Assembly: GCA_025174535.1 (NCBI GenBank)
Contig: JALBUN010000023.1
Coordinates: 1,178,001 to 1,242,000, forward strand
DNA: 64,000 bases
Source: Cantharellus purpuraceus
Taxonomy: Eukaryota > Basidiomycota > Agaricomycetes > Cantharellales > Hydnaceae
Direction of reading: 5' to 3'
Both the position numbers and the translations under genes were made by a program. Below are positions 1 through 13,311 of this stretch, piece by piece (within the stretch, counting starts at the first letter, position 1; every line of letters begins with the position of its first letter). A model generated the notes under the pieces. It had not been told where the DNA came from. It was given only the letters and a program-made list of their open reading frames with translations, and searched no databases.

Positions 1-173
1 GCTCTCGAGTAAGCGTCCGATGACCTTTTCATTTCTATCCCCCAGCGTGACTTCAATGCGGACGAACTTCGGTCTTGTACCCGGGCCGCCATTCCATGCT
101 TTGGGTGTCGAGTTAAAAGGCCATCAACTTTCCGATTGCTACTGAAGGCCTTCCACGCACAGAGTCACAAACT

Positions 174-3100
174 ATGAAGTTCATCGATGGATTTTGGTTG
201 CTCAAGGACGGTGTCCGTCCATTCTATGGCCTGCAGGTCGTCAACACAAGCCTCAAAGACAATGCTGTGGATCTTCAAGTCTCCACACGCCCCATTCGAC
301 ATCGTGGAGACACCTTAGGGGGTAATACCACAACCTAAAAGATGTCATAGCTTATCTTTATTTATACGAAGGGCCATTACTGAGCGTGCGCCTGTATTCT
401 CCTACGCAAGGTGTCATTGGCGTCAAAATAGACCATTTCAAGGTGAGTTTCCTCATGGCTAATGGCGGGAATGTTGGTAGTTATTTTTCATGCCAGGCCT
501 CGAAACCGACCCCTTCTATTGAACTGTTTCCCACAACCCCTCCAGTCCCGACGTCACCCACGATAGATAGGTCTCCTGAAACCCTTGTTATTGAAACTGC
601 TGGTCTCAGTGCCGAGGTTACGAATAATCCATACACTGTTACTTTCAAGTCCCCTAAGCGAACATTGACTTTTGCGGGGCCCAAACATCAAGCTGTAGTT
701 GATGTACCACATCAATGGACGTTGAACTCAGCATCTGAGTCCTCCTGTCTGACCACAGATCGTTCTTCTAATCCCATCCCTGGCAGCCCGCCAAAGTCTG
801 TCCGCTACATGCTGTCAGAACTCAACCTATCGCCCGGAGAGAACATCTATGGCTTGGGAGAACAATTTGGAGCCTTTGTCAAAAATGGCATGCTGTCTTA
901 CTTATTCTTGTAGCGTACCAGATTGATTCAATTTTATCCAGGGCAATCCATTAGTGTATGGAATCGAGACGGTGGCACGTCTAGCGAGCAGTGTTATAAA
1001 TGCGTGCCCTTTTATATCTCCTCTCGTGGATATGGTGTTTTCATCAACCATCCTGGCGAAGTCGAATTGGAAATTGGCAGCGAAAAAGTCCGTCTATTAC
1101 TAACCAACACTATTCTCCCGCATTTACTTAGTAACCTCAGGTGAGCAGGGTCGGTGTAAGCGTCGCTGGGGAAGGTCTTGAATATTTCTTAATCTATGGC
1201 GAGACACCTCTTGATGTATGTCAACTCCTTTGATCCAACCATGCAGAAAACTTATTGTTTCACAGATACTTGAAAGATACACTCTGTTAACCGGCCGCCC
1301 CGCGTACGTTTGACAAGCACACCTAATATTAAGTGTCTAAGACCGAATTCAGTCTCCCGCCAACTTGGACCTTTGGCCTGTGGTTGTCAACCTCTTTCTT
1401 AACGAATTACTCCAGCTCTACCGTGTCAGGGTTTTTGCAAGGCATGCATGATCGAGACTGCAATGTCCGAGTATTTCATTTGGACTGCTTTTGGATGAAG
1501 CAATACGAGTGAGTCCATCACAGCTATCTCAGTTTCTATAACCCCGTTATTGTGTAGATGGTGCTCGTTCACTTTCGACCTGGACAACTTCCCGGACCCA
1601 GCTGCCTATCTCTCAGAAATTAAATCGAAATACGGAGTTAAGATCTGCGTATGGAGTTACGTCGATTCAATACCCCTCCCCCGGCATACTCACAGCTTAG
1701 GCCTTTAGTCAATCCCTACATCTCACAGCACTCACCGATTTTTGAGGAAGCCCTCCAGCAAGATTATTTGATCAAGCGAACAAATGGTCAAGTTTGGCAA
1801 TGGGACTTATGGCAGCCTGGCCTCAGTATCTTCGACGTGACTAATCCTGCAGCTAGAGAGTGGTACAGTGCGAAGCTCCATAAACTCCTTGATCTCGGTG
1901 TGGACTGCTTCAAAGTAAGTATTCATCGGGACTAACAACAATGCTCTCTACTTATAAAGTGACGAAATGCTTCATAGACAGACTTTGGCGAGAGAATTCC
2001 GCATGCCAATATTGCTTATTACGACGGCTCAGATCCGTACCGAATGCACAACCAATATTCGGTGCTGTACAATGAACTTGTGTTCAAACTTCTGGAGCAG
2101 CGATTCGGTCAAGGAGAGGCCGTAGTATTCGCCCGTGCTGCCGCCGCGGGTGGCCAGAGGTTAGTCCTTGAACTCGCATGTCAGCTCAAATGTTTAATCG
2201 CCTGAATGATACGTGGTAGATTCCCTGTGGCAAGTGTACCTTTCATTTACTCAGTTAGGGTTTTTGTACTCATTGAACGTAGCATTGGGGCGGTGACTGC
2301 GAATCAACATTCGAAGCTATGGCGGAAACGCTGCGGGGTGGGCTGAGCCTGACTCTATCCGGCTTCGCCTTCACCTCTCACGACATTGGAGGGTTCGAGG
2401 TGCGGTGATGACTGCTCTTCGAATGCAGATCAATCCAGAATTTAACTTCACAGTTCAGGGATTTCCGCCTCCTGAGATCTACTTGCGATGGGTGGCGTAT
2501 GGTCTCTTCTCTTCCCATTCCCGGTTGCATGGCTCGTACTCCTATCGTAAGCTGGAACAAAGAAGCATTCTTAGTACCGTCAACATTACTAATACATCTG
2601 CACGCATGCAAAGGTGTTCCCTGGGAGTACGGCGAAGAAGCCCCTAAAGTCCTTGCCAAGTTCTTGGATGCCAAGCACCGCCTGATGCCTTACTTATACT
2701 ACCACGCCATCCAAGGCCATGTGAAAGGACACCCGGTGCAACGCGCAACATGGCTCGATTTCGCTGATGATCGCACGACGCAATATCTCGACCGGCAATT
2801 CATGCTCGGTCCTGCTTTGCTTGTCGCCCCAGTCTTTGTGCCCTCATCCGAGGAAACAGAGTACTATCTCCCCAACGGAACATGGACTTGCTTCTGGTCT
2901 GAACGCACCATTGATGGGCCCAAGTGGGTAAAAGAAACCATAGCACTGGACAATATCCCGGTCTGGGTAAGGCCGGGAACTCTACTGGCTTTAGGACCTC
3001 GGGGTACCAAGCAACCTGATTATGATTATACCAAGGATCTAGAAATAAGGATCTATGAAATAGGAGTGGGACAATTGGTGGAATGCTGTGTACCCAGCGG

Positions 3101-3317
3101 CAGCGGTGCTGAAGTTGCTGGGATCATTTGCGCTCAACGTGACATAAGCGAACTCAAAATATGGGTCGCCACGGGTCCGTTGACTATCTCCATGATTCAA
3201 ATCTTTGGAAAAACATTCCCAACGATACAGAGTGTCGCGGGTGCAACCCAACGTCGTGGGGCAATACGCAAGTTCGATGTAGAGCCTGACACTCTGAAGG
3301 TCCATTTTCAAATATAG
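174..3317 (+). CDS. GH31 alpha-xylosidase (YicI-like), 14 exons
   Basis: Encodes an approximately 810-residue glycoside hydrolase family 31 enzyme. In this subfamily it releases alpha-linked xylose from xyloglucan oligosaccharides; no signal peptide is visible, so it is probably intracellular. The start [14 protein letters not shown] and the segment [15 protein letters not shown] (here [11 protein letters not shown]) match the YicI-like N-terminus. [27 protein letters not shown] and [14 protein letters not shown] follow. The nucleophile Asp lies in DCFK|TDFGE across the intron near 1915-1979, and the acid/base Asp in HWGGDCEST near 2282. HDIGGFE and [13 protein letters not shown] close the barrel. 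Thirteen introns restore one open frame to the TAG at 3315-3317. Two introns use GC donors (near 890 and 2229). The conserved VWINPYI strand looks altered: the best splice gives [12 protein letters not shown]. Substrate (xylosidase versus glucosidase) is inferred. Confidence 0.9.
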
Positions 3318-3406
3318 AATATGGAGGTTGTGTGGGGCACTCCTTACTAGTAGCGCCGCATCTGATGTGCACTTCCTCAATCCAATATAACAATAGTACT
3401 TACATA

Positions 3407-5485
3407 TCACGACCTGTCCTGCCGTGGTTGCTCATCGTCAAAAGGATCATCATCAACGTCTGGTGCCTCGTTGAGCTCATACACCTCTTCATCTCGCAGC
3501 ACTCTGGGCCCGGTGGTGTAACCACTAAACAAGGAGGCTGTGTCAGGTACCGCATGATAGTACTTGTTCCTGGCATCTGGAGCTGTCACTTGGGGCAAGG
3601 TACGACCAACAAAATACCAGTGAAGCAGGAAATTCGTCAGTGCATAGATGACGAAAGCGAAGCTGATCAAAATGTGGATTAGTTGGCAACCTTCCTTGAA
3701 ATGGCGATGACACGAACCTATACATGATGAGCACATAAGTAACGTGATCCATACCTGTGTCGCTGACGTAACGCAACTCCTCGTCCGTGCCTGACATGAA
3801 CAGCAAGCTTTCGCCAAGATATGTAATAATGATCACAATTTGAAATCAGACTAGAACTCACCCCGCGGCAATTAAGAGCTATAATTTAACACAATGAACC
3901 TGACAATATGCAAAGATGTAACTCGCTTACTTACAAAGGGAGGGAGATGTTGAAAAGGACTTGCAACCATCGGAACATTCTCATCAGGGATCCCTCGGGG
4001 ATCTATACGTTCAACCTGAGGTACAACAAAACAGATTTCGATTATTCGGGCAATACCGGCGGCCATGAGGGTCCAGCCAAATATGCTATGGATCTAGACA
4101 TAAACGATAAGTAAACATAGATGCATCCAAGAAACTGATCGCCTTCTCGGAGAATGCAAATGCTTGAACATGTGAGGACATCGCCCATCCCGTCATCATG
4201 ATACTGGTCGCAGTACTGAGAAAACGATGTCCGTAGGAGGCGAATCAACTCACATTAGAGAGGGTACAACATTACGCTTATTATTTCGCGAGAGCAAGAT
4301 ACCGAGAGCGCCGCCCGCCCACCCTAAGAAATCAAACGAGATATAATCATTTAATACCATCAAAAGGGCAGGCACGTACACAAGATGCCAAGAGAAGTGT
4401 GTTGCAAATCTTTGTGAGACCATGCGCCTCCATGATGTTCCGTAAAGGTATTGACTGTGGATATAGGTTGGGGGAATTCGTTATTGACAAGAATATTACC
4501 ATCATACCAATACCCTAGGAACCAAATGTGAGCCTCGTGGGCAATCGAAAATACTCCAAAGAAATTACCCAAAGAAAGATCACCCAGGAATCCCACCATT
4601 CTTGGGGACCTAGTAGGGAAGATTATTTAAAGCATTCTGGTCCCGCAGTGCTATGATGGAGCATACGGCCTCTACGCTTGACCCAATCCTGGCCAACAAG
4701 TAGTAAAATAGCCAAAATGATCCCATAGCCAATGAAGGCGCTATATAGTGGTGTCAGACAAATAATGCTATTTCGCAGCCAAAACAGCAACCTTCCCATA
4801 ATATAATGGGCTGCAACAGGTAAAGAATCAAGTTTGTAATGTGGACTTGAGGGCAAGCACACGTACCCAGACATTGACCCAAATGGCCGCCATTGCAATA
4901 TCCACCCAAAACAATAGCACCAAACAACATCTGGCTCCACCCCAGGAGCGGGAAACCTTTGCCTCTAGAAGCCTCTAAGCTCAAGTAAACCAACTTCACA
5001 AATGGACATCAGCACGTACACAACACCATGAGCTAACACAGCCCAGGGTCGGAGTGTCTTTTCATGAATATGTAATTTGAGATACACGCCCAAAGCTGCC
5101 TGTATAGCTAACGGCATCATTAGAAGCGTCGCAAATGTGCCGTGAAGCGATGCCGGGAACATTCGACCAGCATGCTTGTGACCGAGGATGTATCCAGCAG
5201 ATGTCAGGACCATGGAGGTTGACTGCAGCGGAACGTGCCAGCGAGACCTGGGCATATGTAAATACCAAGAGCAGCGCCACAGAGATTCGATTACCTTGTC
5301 ATGCCTAGGACCATGCCAATAGGAAACAAGAAACCCCATATCAGGACTTGGAGGCCTATATGGATGTAGAGTGTAGCATCAATGGGGGCATTGAGCTCCT
5401 CCTCATCAAGCTCGCCGTGGTGCGGGTGAGCGTGCACGACAGAACACGCGATGAGAAAGGATAAATGACGAACACGGGTCCACAT
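3407..5485 (-). CDS. YTP1-like multi-pass membrane protein (DUF2427 + YTP1 C-terminal domain)
   Basis: Fungal YTP1-like integral membrane protein of unknown biochemical role. It begins [19 protein letters not shown], a cleavable-looking signal, followed by [11 protein letters not shown] and the DUF2427 segment [21 protein letters not shown]. Then come [53 protein letters not shown] and GHLGQCLG. The YTP1 C-terminal half has INTFTEH-type (here [20 protein letters not shown]), a long hydrophobic stretch and FQHLPPFV. An acidic tail ([20 protein letters not shown]) ends at 3407. About ten short introns split it, so no single frame exceeds 140 residues. It converges with the GH31 gene with 89 bp between stop codons. 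Family assignment is by remembered consensus; function is unknown. Confidence 0.82.
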
Positions 5486-6117
5486 TCCAACTGAGGCTCT
5501 GCGGAAATAAAATCTGAGATTGAAATATTGCGGGGTTGGAAATTGACCATTCTGTATACGTTGGTAATAAGTACTTATTAGATATACCAGTTTGTTAATA
5601 TTGTATACTCCATTTTCTCTTGCTTAGGAATACGCTGCCAATAAAGTTCACAAACTGAATAGACATGCAGGGTACCAAATTCAGTTCGCTAATATTGATG
5701 TGATAATCTTTGAACAGATGTGCAAGTGCTGTGAATAATCTATTACAAACCCATGTCAGAATCACCTGATGGCATAAGCGTACACCGTGTGGCAACTGCC
5801 ACCCACCGCAACAGGACTCGATCACGGACTTGGCACCGGAGTCCCGGACGGATCAATCACACTGCGGTGCCGGATTCTCGACACATTAATGATCCGTGCT
5901 CTGTGACTTCCGCTTTGGGATGAGAGTTTGCATTGTCAACATTGACATTCACGTAAACTAAGTATTACAATTCATGTAGCTACAACTATTATAGAAACGT
6001 GATTAGCGTATTGAGGATACTCTTGAATTATTATTATACAGTATTATACCGTGGTATCATTTTAATCTTCGCGTTAGCCTGTCTCCGAAAACAATAAGCT
6101 GACAGTCAACAAGTATA
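5486..6117. other. Intergenic, AT-rich
   Basis: This is the upstream region of the YTP1-like gene and the 3' flank of the Zn2Cys6 gene. AT-rich stretches occur near 5550-5600 and 5990-6070. Open frames here are short and show no family resemblance. No repeat or RNA gene is recognised. Confidence 0.5.
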
Positions 6118-8503
6118 TCATGATAGTACGCGCCAGGGTACTGAAGACAACATGTTCGCAGGTGATTGCTTCTCACCCACCCCCACATCCTGCCGCGACC
6201 ACACGTCATCGCTACCTAACCGATATCTCTCGGCATTTCCCATCACCGATAATTGCAACCCGCACGGCTGATCGAAACAATGTAAGAACCCAGTCCCATA
6301 CTCATCTTCGCCAGAACCAGGCATGAGGAACTCCGACGCGCGGAGAGATACATCATGCTCGTTCAATTGTACCCAAGAGTCGTCTACCTCGCGGACCAGG
6401 GGCGATCCTCCGGCATTGAAGGGTGTGTATTTTGGGATGGTGGCAGTTGCGGGGCCAAGCCGGGGAGAGAGCTCACGAGAGGAGGAACGAAAGGATCCAG
6501 AACTGTCGCTTGCTCCATCGTCGAGAAGGCTGGAATGGAGAAGCCATTGGTGACTGCGGTTAGAAGGAGCAGTAAACAGATCGACGGCTGAAACGAAATA
6601 ATTGAATTTTCCGCGCAGAATTGAGACTTGTAAAAAAACTACTTACAGGAAGAGAGAGGAAGCCGCAAATCACCTCCATGCGACCCCCCCTGTCGCTCCA
6701 GGAAGTTGTCGAACGTCACGTCACCACCCCAAGCCACCGAAAGCCGAACGAGCGACCTCTTGCACCTATCTAGAAGCAGGCTAGAATCAGGCGACCGCGG
6801 TGCAGCAAGGGAAGCGATCTGTGCGTCGCTCTCCGCGATGAAAATACGATACGCAACCAAAATAGGAAGGTCCATAAATGGGTCGCAAAGTGTTTGAGGG
6901 GCCACTTTCTCAACGGTCATGAGAATGTCCACGAGTGATTCAGCACAGGTATGTGCAGCTTCTACACGGGGGCCCTCCATAGGAACAGGGAGTCCATAGG
7001 TGAGAAGCAACGACGGGCGATGGACGAGGGCGCTCAAGGCATGGATGAGCATATGCATCTGGACAAAGAGATGATCCGCATGTTGAGCATGCATGCGTAG
7101 CAAGTTTTTCTTATTAAACACCATGGTAGATGGAAGGTCCTTCGACATGTTCATGAGCACCGTCTGCAACTCTGCCAGATCCCAATCGAGCGAGTTATTG
7201 CCCTGATTATCGACGTGAGCACCAAGGACACGGTCAAGCTTTCTGCGAAGAAGAACGAGGTCAAAAATGTTCCGGAACAATAGCGACGGATCGTCCGTCG
7301 CCTCTGGAAGTGAGGTGTCATACTGATCGAGGTCAAGTATCGCAGGGCGACCTGTGGCCCAGGAGACAGCAATATCCGCGGTGCAGACGACTATCCACCA
7401 TGTAAGGCGAAGGCGGTGGCGAACTTCGGGGGTGGCTGCTACTTGAATAGTGGCTTCGTTACCGAGACCGAGATCCAGACACATCGTGATGGCCATACGT
7501 GAATACATCCAGAAGCCATCATCGCGCCCTGCACCATGTTCCGCCCAAGTAATACAGATCAAGGCATGGAGGGCCTCGACACTAGGTACAGAAATGACAT
7601 TGGCAGCCAGAGTCTTTGCCATGTCATAGAAAGGCACACCAGCAGCAAGATCAGGTTGTGAGGGGTTGGCAAAGCAGGCTGCAAGGCCAGCAATACAATT
7701 TGAGAGGATCGCTGAGCATGTTCGTTGCTCAATTCGATGCAGCACATCGAATCGGTCAAGGAAGGGGAAGTGCACGCCAACATGGTCAAAAAACATAGTT
7801 CCTAACTTGCGCATGCGATGGGGATGAGGAAAACGTGGACGATTGGGGTCAAACAAGGGCAGCTGATCATAAGAGGCGGGAGTAGCATCAGCACCTTGGG
7901 CATATGCTGTAGTATTGGGAAAAACAGTGAATTCGCTGATGAAGGACGGGCCAGCATGGTGCTCAGGATTGAAATACCTGAAAGAGGTAAGGTTCAGGAC
8001 ATTGGGGATACTCGTTGCTTGGCAAACACACCGGTAATTTGACACCGTGACATCACCGCCAGCGGGAGTCGTAGTTGGTGATTGCTCGGTAGAACTGGAG
8101 CTTGATGTAGACCTCCAGAGCTCCTCCTGAGTGGACGAAGAGGGCATCGGGGATGAGGTGGAGGCCATTTTTCGTTTTCTAGAGAAAGCCTCTGTGGAGT
8201 CGGCAACCTCCTCGACCGGTGGGGTCCACGCACAGGCAACACCACGCTCTGCTTGATAGCGATCACGATCACCAAAGAGACACGGCGTCTTTGTAGTTTT
8301 ACATGCTTCACAGCAGCCATTTGGGCGGGGCTGTTGGCACTTTATCTTTTTGACACGACTGCAGGCGCGGTGTTAGATCATTACGGGACGGTGGAGAAGA
8401 CATACCAAGAGTCGCATGCGGTAACGAGACGAGCGCGCTTTCTTTGCTTATTGTTAGGAGCGTTAGGGTGTGGATTCTCGAGGATGAAACGAATGCCGTC
8501 CAT
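6118..8503 (-). CDS. Zn2Cys6 fungal-specific transcription factor
   Basis: Nuclear transcription factor of about 740 residues, presumed to bind DNA as a zinc cluster. The start MDGIRFILENPHPN at 8503 precedes a basic run (KQRKRAR) and the zinc cluster ACDSCRVKKIKC...CCEACKTTKTPC. Its spacing is C-x2-C-x6-C-x8-C-x2-C-x6-C, with one extra Cys beside the fourth. An intron splits the cluster inside the second Cys codon (near 8413-8362). The middle-homology region follows (PHRMRKLGTMFFDHVGVHFP, HGAGRDDGFWMYSRMAITMC, DLGLG), typical of the fungal_trans domain. A second intron near 8032-7981 joins SNYR to YFNPEHH. A third, near 6646-6587, adds a C-terminal exon ending PWRVLS at 6118; without it the protein would stop early at 6639. 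Regulated genes are unknown. Confidence 0.85.
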
Positions 8504-9537
8504 GTTGTGCGAAAAGAGGAGTTCGGGTGGGGGAGGAAGGAGATAGAAAGAGCGGAGGAAGCAGCAAAGGGTACTTATTTATTTCATGTTTACATGCCTA
8601 GTGGCAGAGTTCCTGAATCAGCGCCAACCAGCCATCACTCCTCACACAAGTTGATCGAGCACCAGACTGATCTAAGATAATAGTTTGACGCCTTACATTA
8701 GCGTCGCCATACCGTATCGGAGTTGATACAGTCACAACTTAACCGTGCACCGCCCCGATAATTTGTGGGAAACACAACCCCTGCCATGGGACCCATAGGA
8801 CCCATAGCAACAACTAGAGATTAGGTTATCCTCCGCAACAGAACCGGTATTCTGTAGCACTCCATCATTCCGGAACATAAGAGTTGAGTATCTACGTTAC
8901 TCGCCGTCAGTGTTTCCGGACGCCACGGGGCATATTCGCACTTTAATGTGCAAATACCGTTTTTGATTTGATAGCCGCAAGAAGCCGCAGGAGCGTTTTT
9001 TCAGTCTCCAGACGCTCTGGCGCTTCCACTGGCGCCCTGAATGCCCTACCGGTAATGCTTGTGAGGAATTTCATGCGGCGGTTGCAGATGTCCGAAGAAT
9101 TCTGCTCCTCAAGGTCCCAGTGGATCCGAGAACTACTTTGTTGAACGTCGTATCAGATACGCGCTGATGCAGGCTCGCCTTCGCTTCAGAGAAATGGACA
9201 GGAGAGGTTAGAACTAGATGGGCACTCGGATAATTACATGGACTGCTTTGCAACGTGCAGCACTGCCGCCGTTCCGTTGAAACAGGCGTCGCTGTGACCT
9301 CCGCCACCGGGAGACCGCTGATTATGCAGTAATAAGACCCTTCGCAGATGAAGGGATTTTCAAGAAGCAACCCTGATCACCCAGCGCAGTCTCTGACAGC
9401 CGTTGCTTCCAGCGCGTGATTACTGATCAACCTGGCAAGATCTTACGTTCCACGTTACCCGGAACAGACGGAGCCCATGTTGGCTGAGTAAGCAAAGCAT
9501 TGAGTACGCCCAACTGCTGGGTTGAATCCACAACAAG
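8504..9537. other. Divergent intergenic region
   Basis: Shared upstream region of the Zn2Cys6 gene (minus) and the MCM-binding protein gene (plus). A short ggacccata direct repeat lies near 8789-8806. Frames inside are short and unrelated to known proteins. No clear TATA box or RNA gene is seen. Confidence 0.5.
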
Positions 9538-11818
9538 ATGGTCTCCGCGCTGCTCAATGACGCGCTCAGCGACCCCTCTTCAGTTATATTTTCACTGCAC
9601 CACGACCAGATATCGAGCAGATCTTCTCAACGGTTTGCTTCGCGTGTAGCACAACATTTCAAATCCATTTTCAAAGATGACGACGCCTTCAAGCAAGTAC
9701 GGCAGCTTTCACGGCAACCCTCGCCAACTTCTCATAACAGTGAAATCTACAGATTCCTGTGTTAAATGCGACACACGTCCCAAAATGTGTCGAAAGCAAA
9801 ATACTACCTTTCGTCCGTTTCCGCGCAATGTACGTCCTTAGCGCCAAAGTGGCGCGCCGCCACGCTGACGCGCCAAAGGGTCCAAGACACGTCTGCTTCG
9901 CCAGAAGTATACCCTGTTCTGTTGAGGAATGGTGCACCAGGAGGGTGGGGCTTGGCGGAAGCAGAAGCAATGGATGGTCATTTTGACATGCAGCATCTGG
10001 AAGAACGGGAGGTTGTATGGGCCGTCAGCGTACCCGGAGAGTCGCCCTTCGTTGCCGAAGTGAGTGCATACACAACTTCAGGGATCTCAGCGCTTCTCTC
10101 ATTGGGCGCTAAACCAGCTACTCGATGATGTAGAGGATGTCTCTAGTAAATAATGCCTTCTTCCCGTAAAGCTGTTTTGCGAGAATTTGTTCATGTATAG
10201 CATCGAACGTCGAATTGACAGCCAGCAAGCTCCCTCACAAGGATCCCCTCATGCGTACAAATCACATTGGAGTTCAGGTCAAGGTAAAGCGTGTGCATTT
10301 CTGCCATTAATTCTGCGAGATATAAACTCAAATGTTACCCTGAAGCTCTACGACTCTAGTGTGGCGCCCATGAAGCCAACAGAATTACACACATTTGTGG
10401 GTTTACTCACGGTCGAGTCGTATGTCCAATACTCATTTGATTTAACATTGCTCATCGTGATGATTCCCAGTCTTTTGTCAGGAGAACAGGGTACCCACGA
10501 TGACTTGCAGGTGCTGACCCTTCACACCTTGTTCTCCGTGCAGCACACCCCGATGCTAGTCCCTCTTAAATATTTCCCACCCAATCATGTCACTAGCACA
10601 ACTTCCAGACACTATCAAGTGGATCCAGCACCATCTACTGTCAGGGATGAACTAATTCAGTGGATGTCTGAAGAGGCCCTGGGAGGCGACCGTGATGCAG
10701 CCTTATGGGTCCTTTTGGTGGCAATAGCCCGGGTGTATGTTATCCCGTCGTCTCGTTATCGCAGGGTTTAATCGTTTAAACTTATACATATCTGCCTTGG
10801 CAGTCGGTCACGTCAATCTGCCCTGCTCCCTCCATCCTTGACCCTCTCCAGGTTCCCGCGGCCAGATGGGCCGCTTGCACTGCCTACCCCTGCCCTCGCT
10901 CACGTTCTGCGATGCCTGCTTCCCATATTGGTGGATGTCCCTCTTACGCTGTCCTTGATGAACACAAGGTCGTTTTCGCCAGAAAGTCGGGACGAAAGTC
11001 TCCACGCGGGGCTGCTGCAATTACCTGCTGGATCGACTATTATGCTTTCGGATAGTGGTGTGCAAGAAGGCACCATTACTGAGACCGGTACGGGAACGTC
11101 CCTCCTCCACTCCCACTGGCTCGATGGCTCATTGATTCGAACTTTAGGAGTGAAGAACATTCAGGCTCTTCGGAATGCAATTACAACGCAGACTGTCAAT
11201 TATCACTTCCCCTTTACCTCTCCTTACCAGTTCCCTACAGATTTGTCCTTCATTATCCTTACTGAAGGCAAAAAGAGTGCGTTTATCGAGGTCAACCTAT
11301 AATTTCCTTTGTTGGCACCGTTCATGTTCTCACCCTTGAATATCAGACAGTGGTGAATATACCCTTGGAGTGCAAGCAGCCACAGGGCTGTTTTCGACGC
11401 CCTGAACATATTCGGATGCCTTCCGGGGGCAGCCTGGACACGTTTCGACGCCTACTTGGTAGCGCCAAAGTGGGCGATGTCAAAATTACCGATGAGATGT
11501 CTCAGGTGGGCACCTATCAAGGACATACATTTCTTGTTCGGGGCACTATTGATTTCCTCCCCAGAATATTCAAGAAGACTTTGTGCAAGAGCGACAAAAG
11601 GACAAGACTGTAAGCGCCGAAGATTTAATGACCAGGATGAGTGTCGCAAGGTAACTGGATGCTTTTTCTTACGCAATTTCCACCCACAAAATATTGACTG
11701 CTCTGTTCTTTCGTTGATGTAAAGGTTGCTGGCATTACTACTCCATAGCCCTGTCCTGACTACAGAAGTATGGCAAGAAGCTAAAGAACTGGACCAGCGA
11801 CGAAAAAAACGCCTTTGA
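9538..11818 (+). CDS. MCM complex-binding protein (MCMBP/ETG1 family)
   Basis: Nuclear protein of about 565 residues. In characterised relatives it binds MCM2-7 and helps unload it after replication. The start MVSALLNDALSDPSSV and RFRAM|VQDTSASPEVY are the family N-terminus. Later landmarks are HIGVQVK|LYDSS, ELHTFVGLLTVES, VLTLHTLFSVQ, DELIQWMSEEALGGDRDAA and WVLLVAIARV. Further on come HAGLLQLPAGSTIMLSDSGV, TTQTVNYHFPF and FPTDLSFIILTEGKKSAF. The last exons give NIQEDFVQERQ and VSAEDLMTRMSVARLLALL, stopping at TGA 11816-11818. Nine introns are needed, all GT-AG; the first is only about 38 bp. The frame is intact throughout. It faces away from the Zn2Cys6 gene. Confidence 0.88.
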
Positions 11819-13270
11819 ACAGCGTCTCCGATTTTTATCGTAGCGCTGTAGGAGGGCGTCAAGAATATATGGATAGTCTGGCACGCTGTCTTGTATGATC
11901 CCCATTGTTTGGCTGTAGGTGTACCTACCTACTTGATAGACCGCATAATCACCCACTCGTCATGTTTTCGACCTCGACAATCTATGGGCACATTGGTGAG
12001 TGCAAAATGCTAAGCGGATGCTTGTCGTAGCCGACTTTTTGCTGGATGTGCGCACGTTTTCCGATGGGCATAGATCATTTACGACAGGCGTGGTAACGTC
12101 TAATTTTTTGGCAAAATAATAATAATATGAGCTACTTATCAAGAGGGTGCTTGGAGTGCCCGCTTGAATTCTGTCTATGAGTTTCCATCAGAATATAAAC
12201 CAGCATTAGCTCCAATACTGGCATACCAACTGTCTTGCAGAGCTATGTGTACTGAGTCGCATTCATTAATGTCCGATGCCTGTGACTGCGAGGGCGTCAC
12301 CTAGCGGGCTCGGGGGTCACTACATACTGCACTGCTTGAGTGCAAGGGCGGTGGATACACTGACGTTTGACTTCATGCATGCTCTTAGTGAAGCCCAGCC
12401 ACCTCCACAGATCTGATTCCTTGATCAGATCTCAACAGCGGTGCATTGAAGATTGATGCATCATCTATTCATGACCACTGAATGCCCATCAACAACCATA
12501 GCTGAAGTCACCAGGGGGACCCTGGTGCCTCTGCCTTGCGTCACAAGATCCAACATGTGGTGTAAAGATTCAGCGTCGATGCTTTTTCGTTCGCAGGGAT
12601 GACTTGGGATCTCATTTACTACGATCAGGGTAGCAATGTCCGTACTACAAAAGTGGAACTAACTTGTGTACTGGCTCCGTTTATAGACACCACAGTTGCA
12701 CCGGTGCAGGAGCTCATCGATATCCGACTATCCTTGTACTGGCACATCCCTGAGTAGGCGGATGATTCCCTGATCCGTGGGGACCGCTCGGGCCAAAACG
12801 GGCGCCACGTGCAGAACTGCTGATGCATGATACCCGCACGTGTATTCAGCAGCTCGCTGATAGTCAATCGCGATGCACCCACGCTTCTCTTGACAACTTT
12901 TTTTTTTAACTTTTTTTTTTTCCAGAGACGGATAGCTGAGAATTTACAAACGCCAGGAGGACACCGCCACCTGGGAGAAGGCATGTGTCTGTGCAGCATC
13001 AGTGTGTCCAGATTGTGCACCTTGGGCACTATGGTATTGGGCTCAACAGTCTCAGTGGTTCTTTGCGTTACAAAGTTGCGGAATGACTCATTGCCGCTGG
13101 GTCGCATGTTCTGTGATGAGGTGTGTCTCGGATCCAGGGGGCGCCGGTAAAACCCAGCTCGCTCCCTTTCAAACAACAATCAGTCATCGTCAGCCATCGA
13201 GGGTTTGTCTATCTTGCTTTTAGGATTTCATTCAAGCGTAGAGTTTCAAGCTTCAAGCTAAATGGGACGG
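11819..13270. other. Gene-poor intergenic stretch, left part
   Basis: No protein family is recognised. A minus-strand open frame at 12625-13179 (184 codons) lacks any domain and is read as chance. Short perfect palindromes occur: an AGATCTGAT/ATCAGATCT pair near 12410-12433 and a CACCAGG/CCTGGTG hairpin near 12509-12527. Two T runs lie near 12898-12921. These look like degraded intergenic DNA. Confidence 0.5.
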
Positions 13271-13275
13271 GTCCC

Positions 13276-13311
13276 ATTAATAGAGAGTATTTGTTACCAA
13301 TAATTACTGGG
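13276..13311 (+). repeat. Left terminal inverted repeat
   Basis: Left member of the inverted pair bounding the 13.3-13.8 kb element. It matches the right member with about four to five differences over 33 bp. Confidence 0.65.

Noticed and set aside
10740..10870. Apparent frame break in the MCM-binding protein gene
   Set aside because: A GT-AG intron from about 10737 to 10803 joins IARV to RSRQSALLPPSL in frame, so it is not a pseudogene.
12625..13179. 184-codon open frame on the minus strand
   Set aside because: No domain, ordinary composition and an A/T run inside; the opposite strand is open too. Treated as chance.
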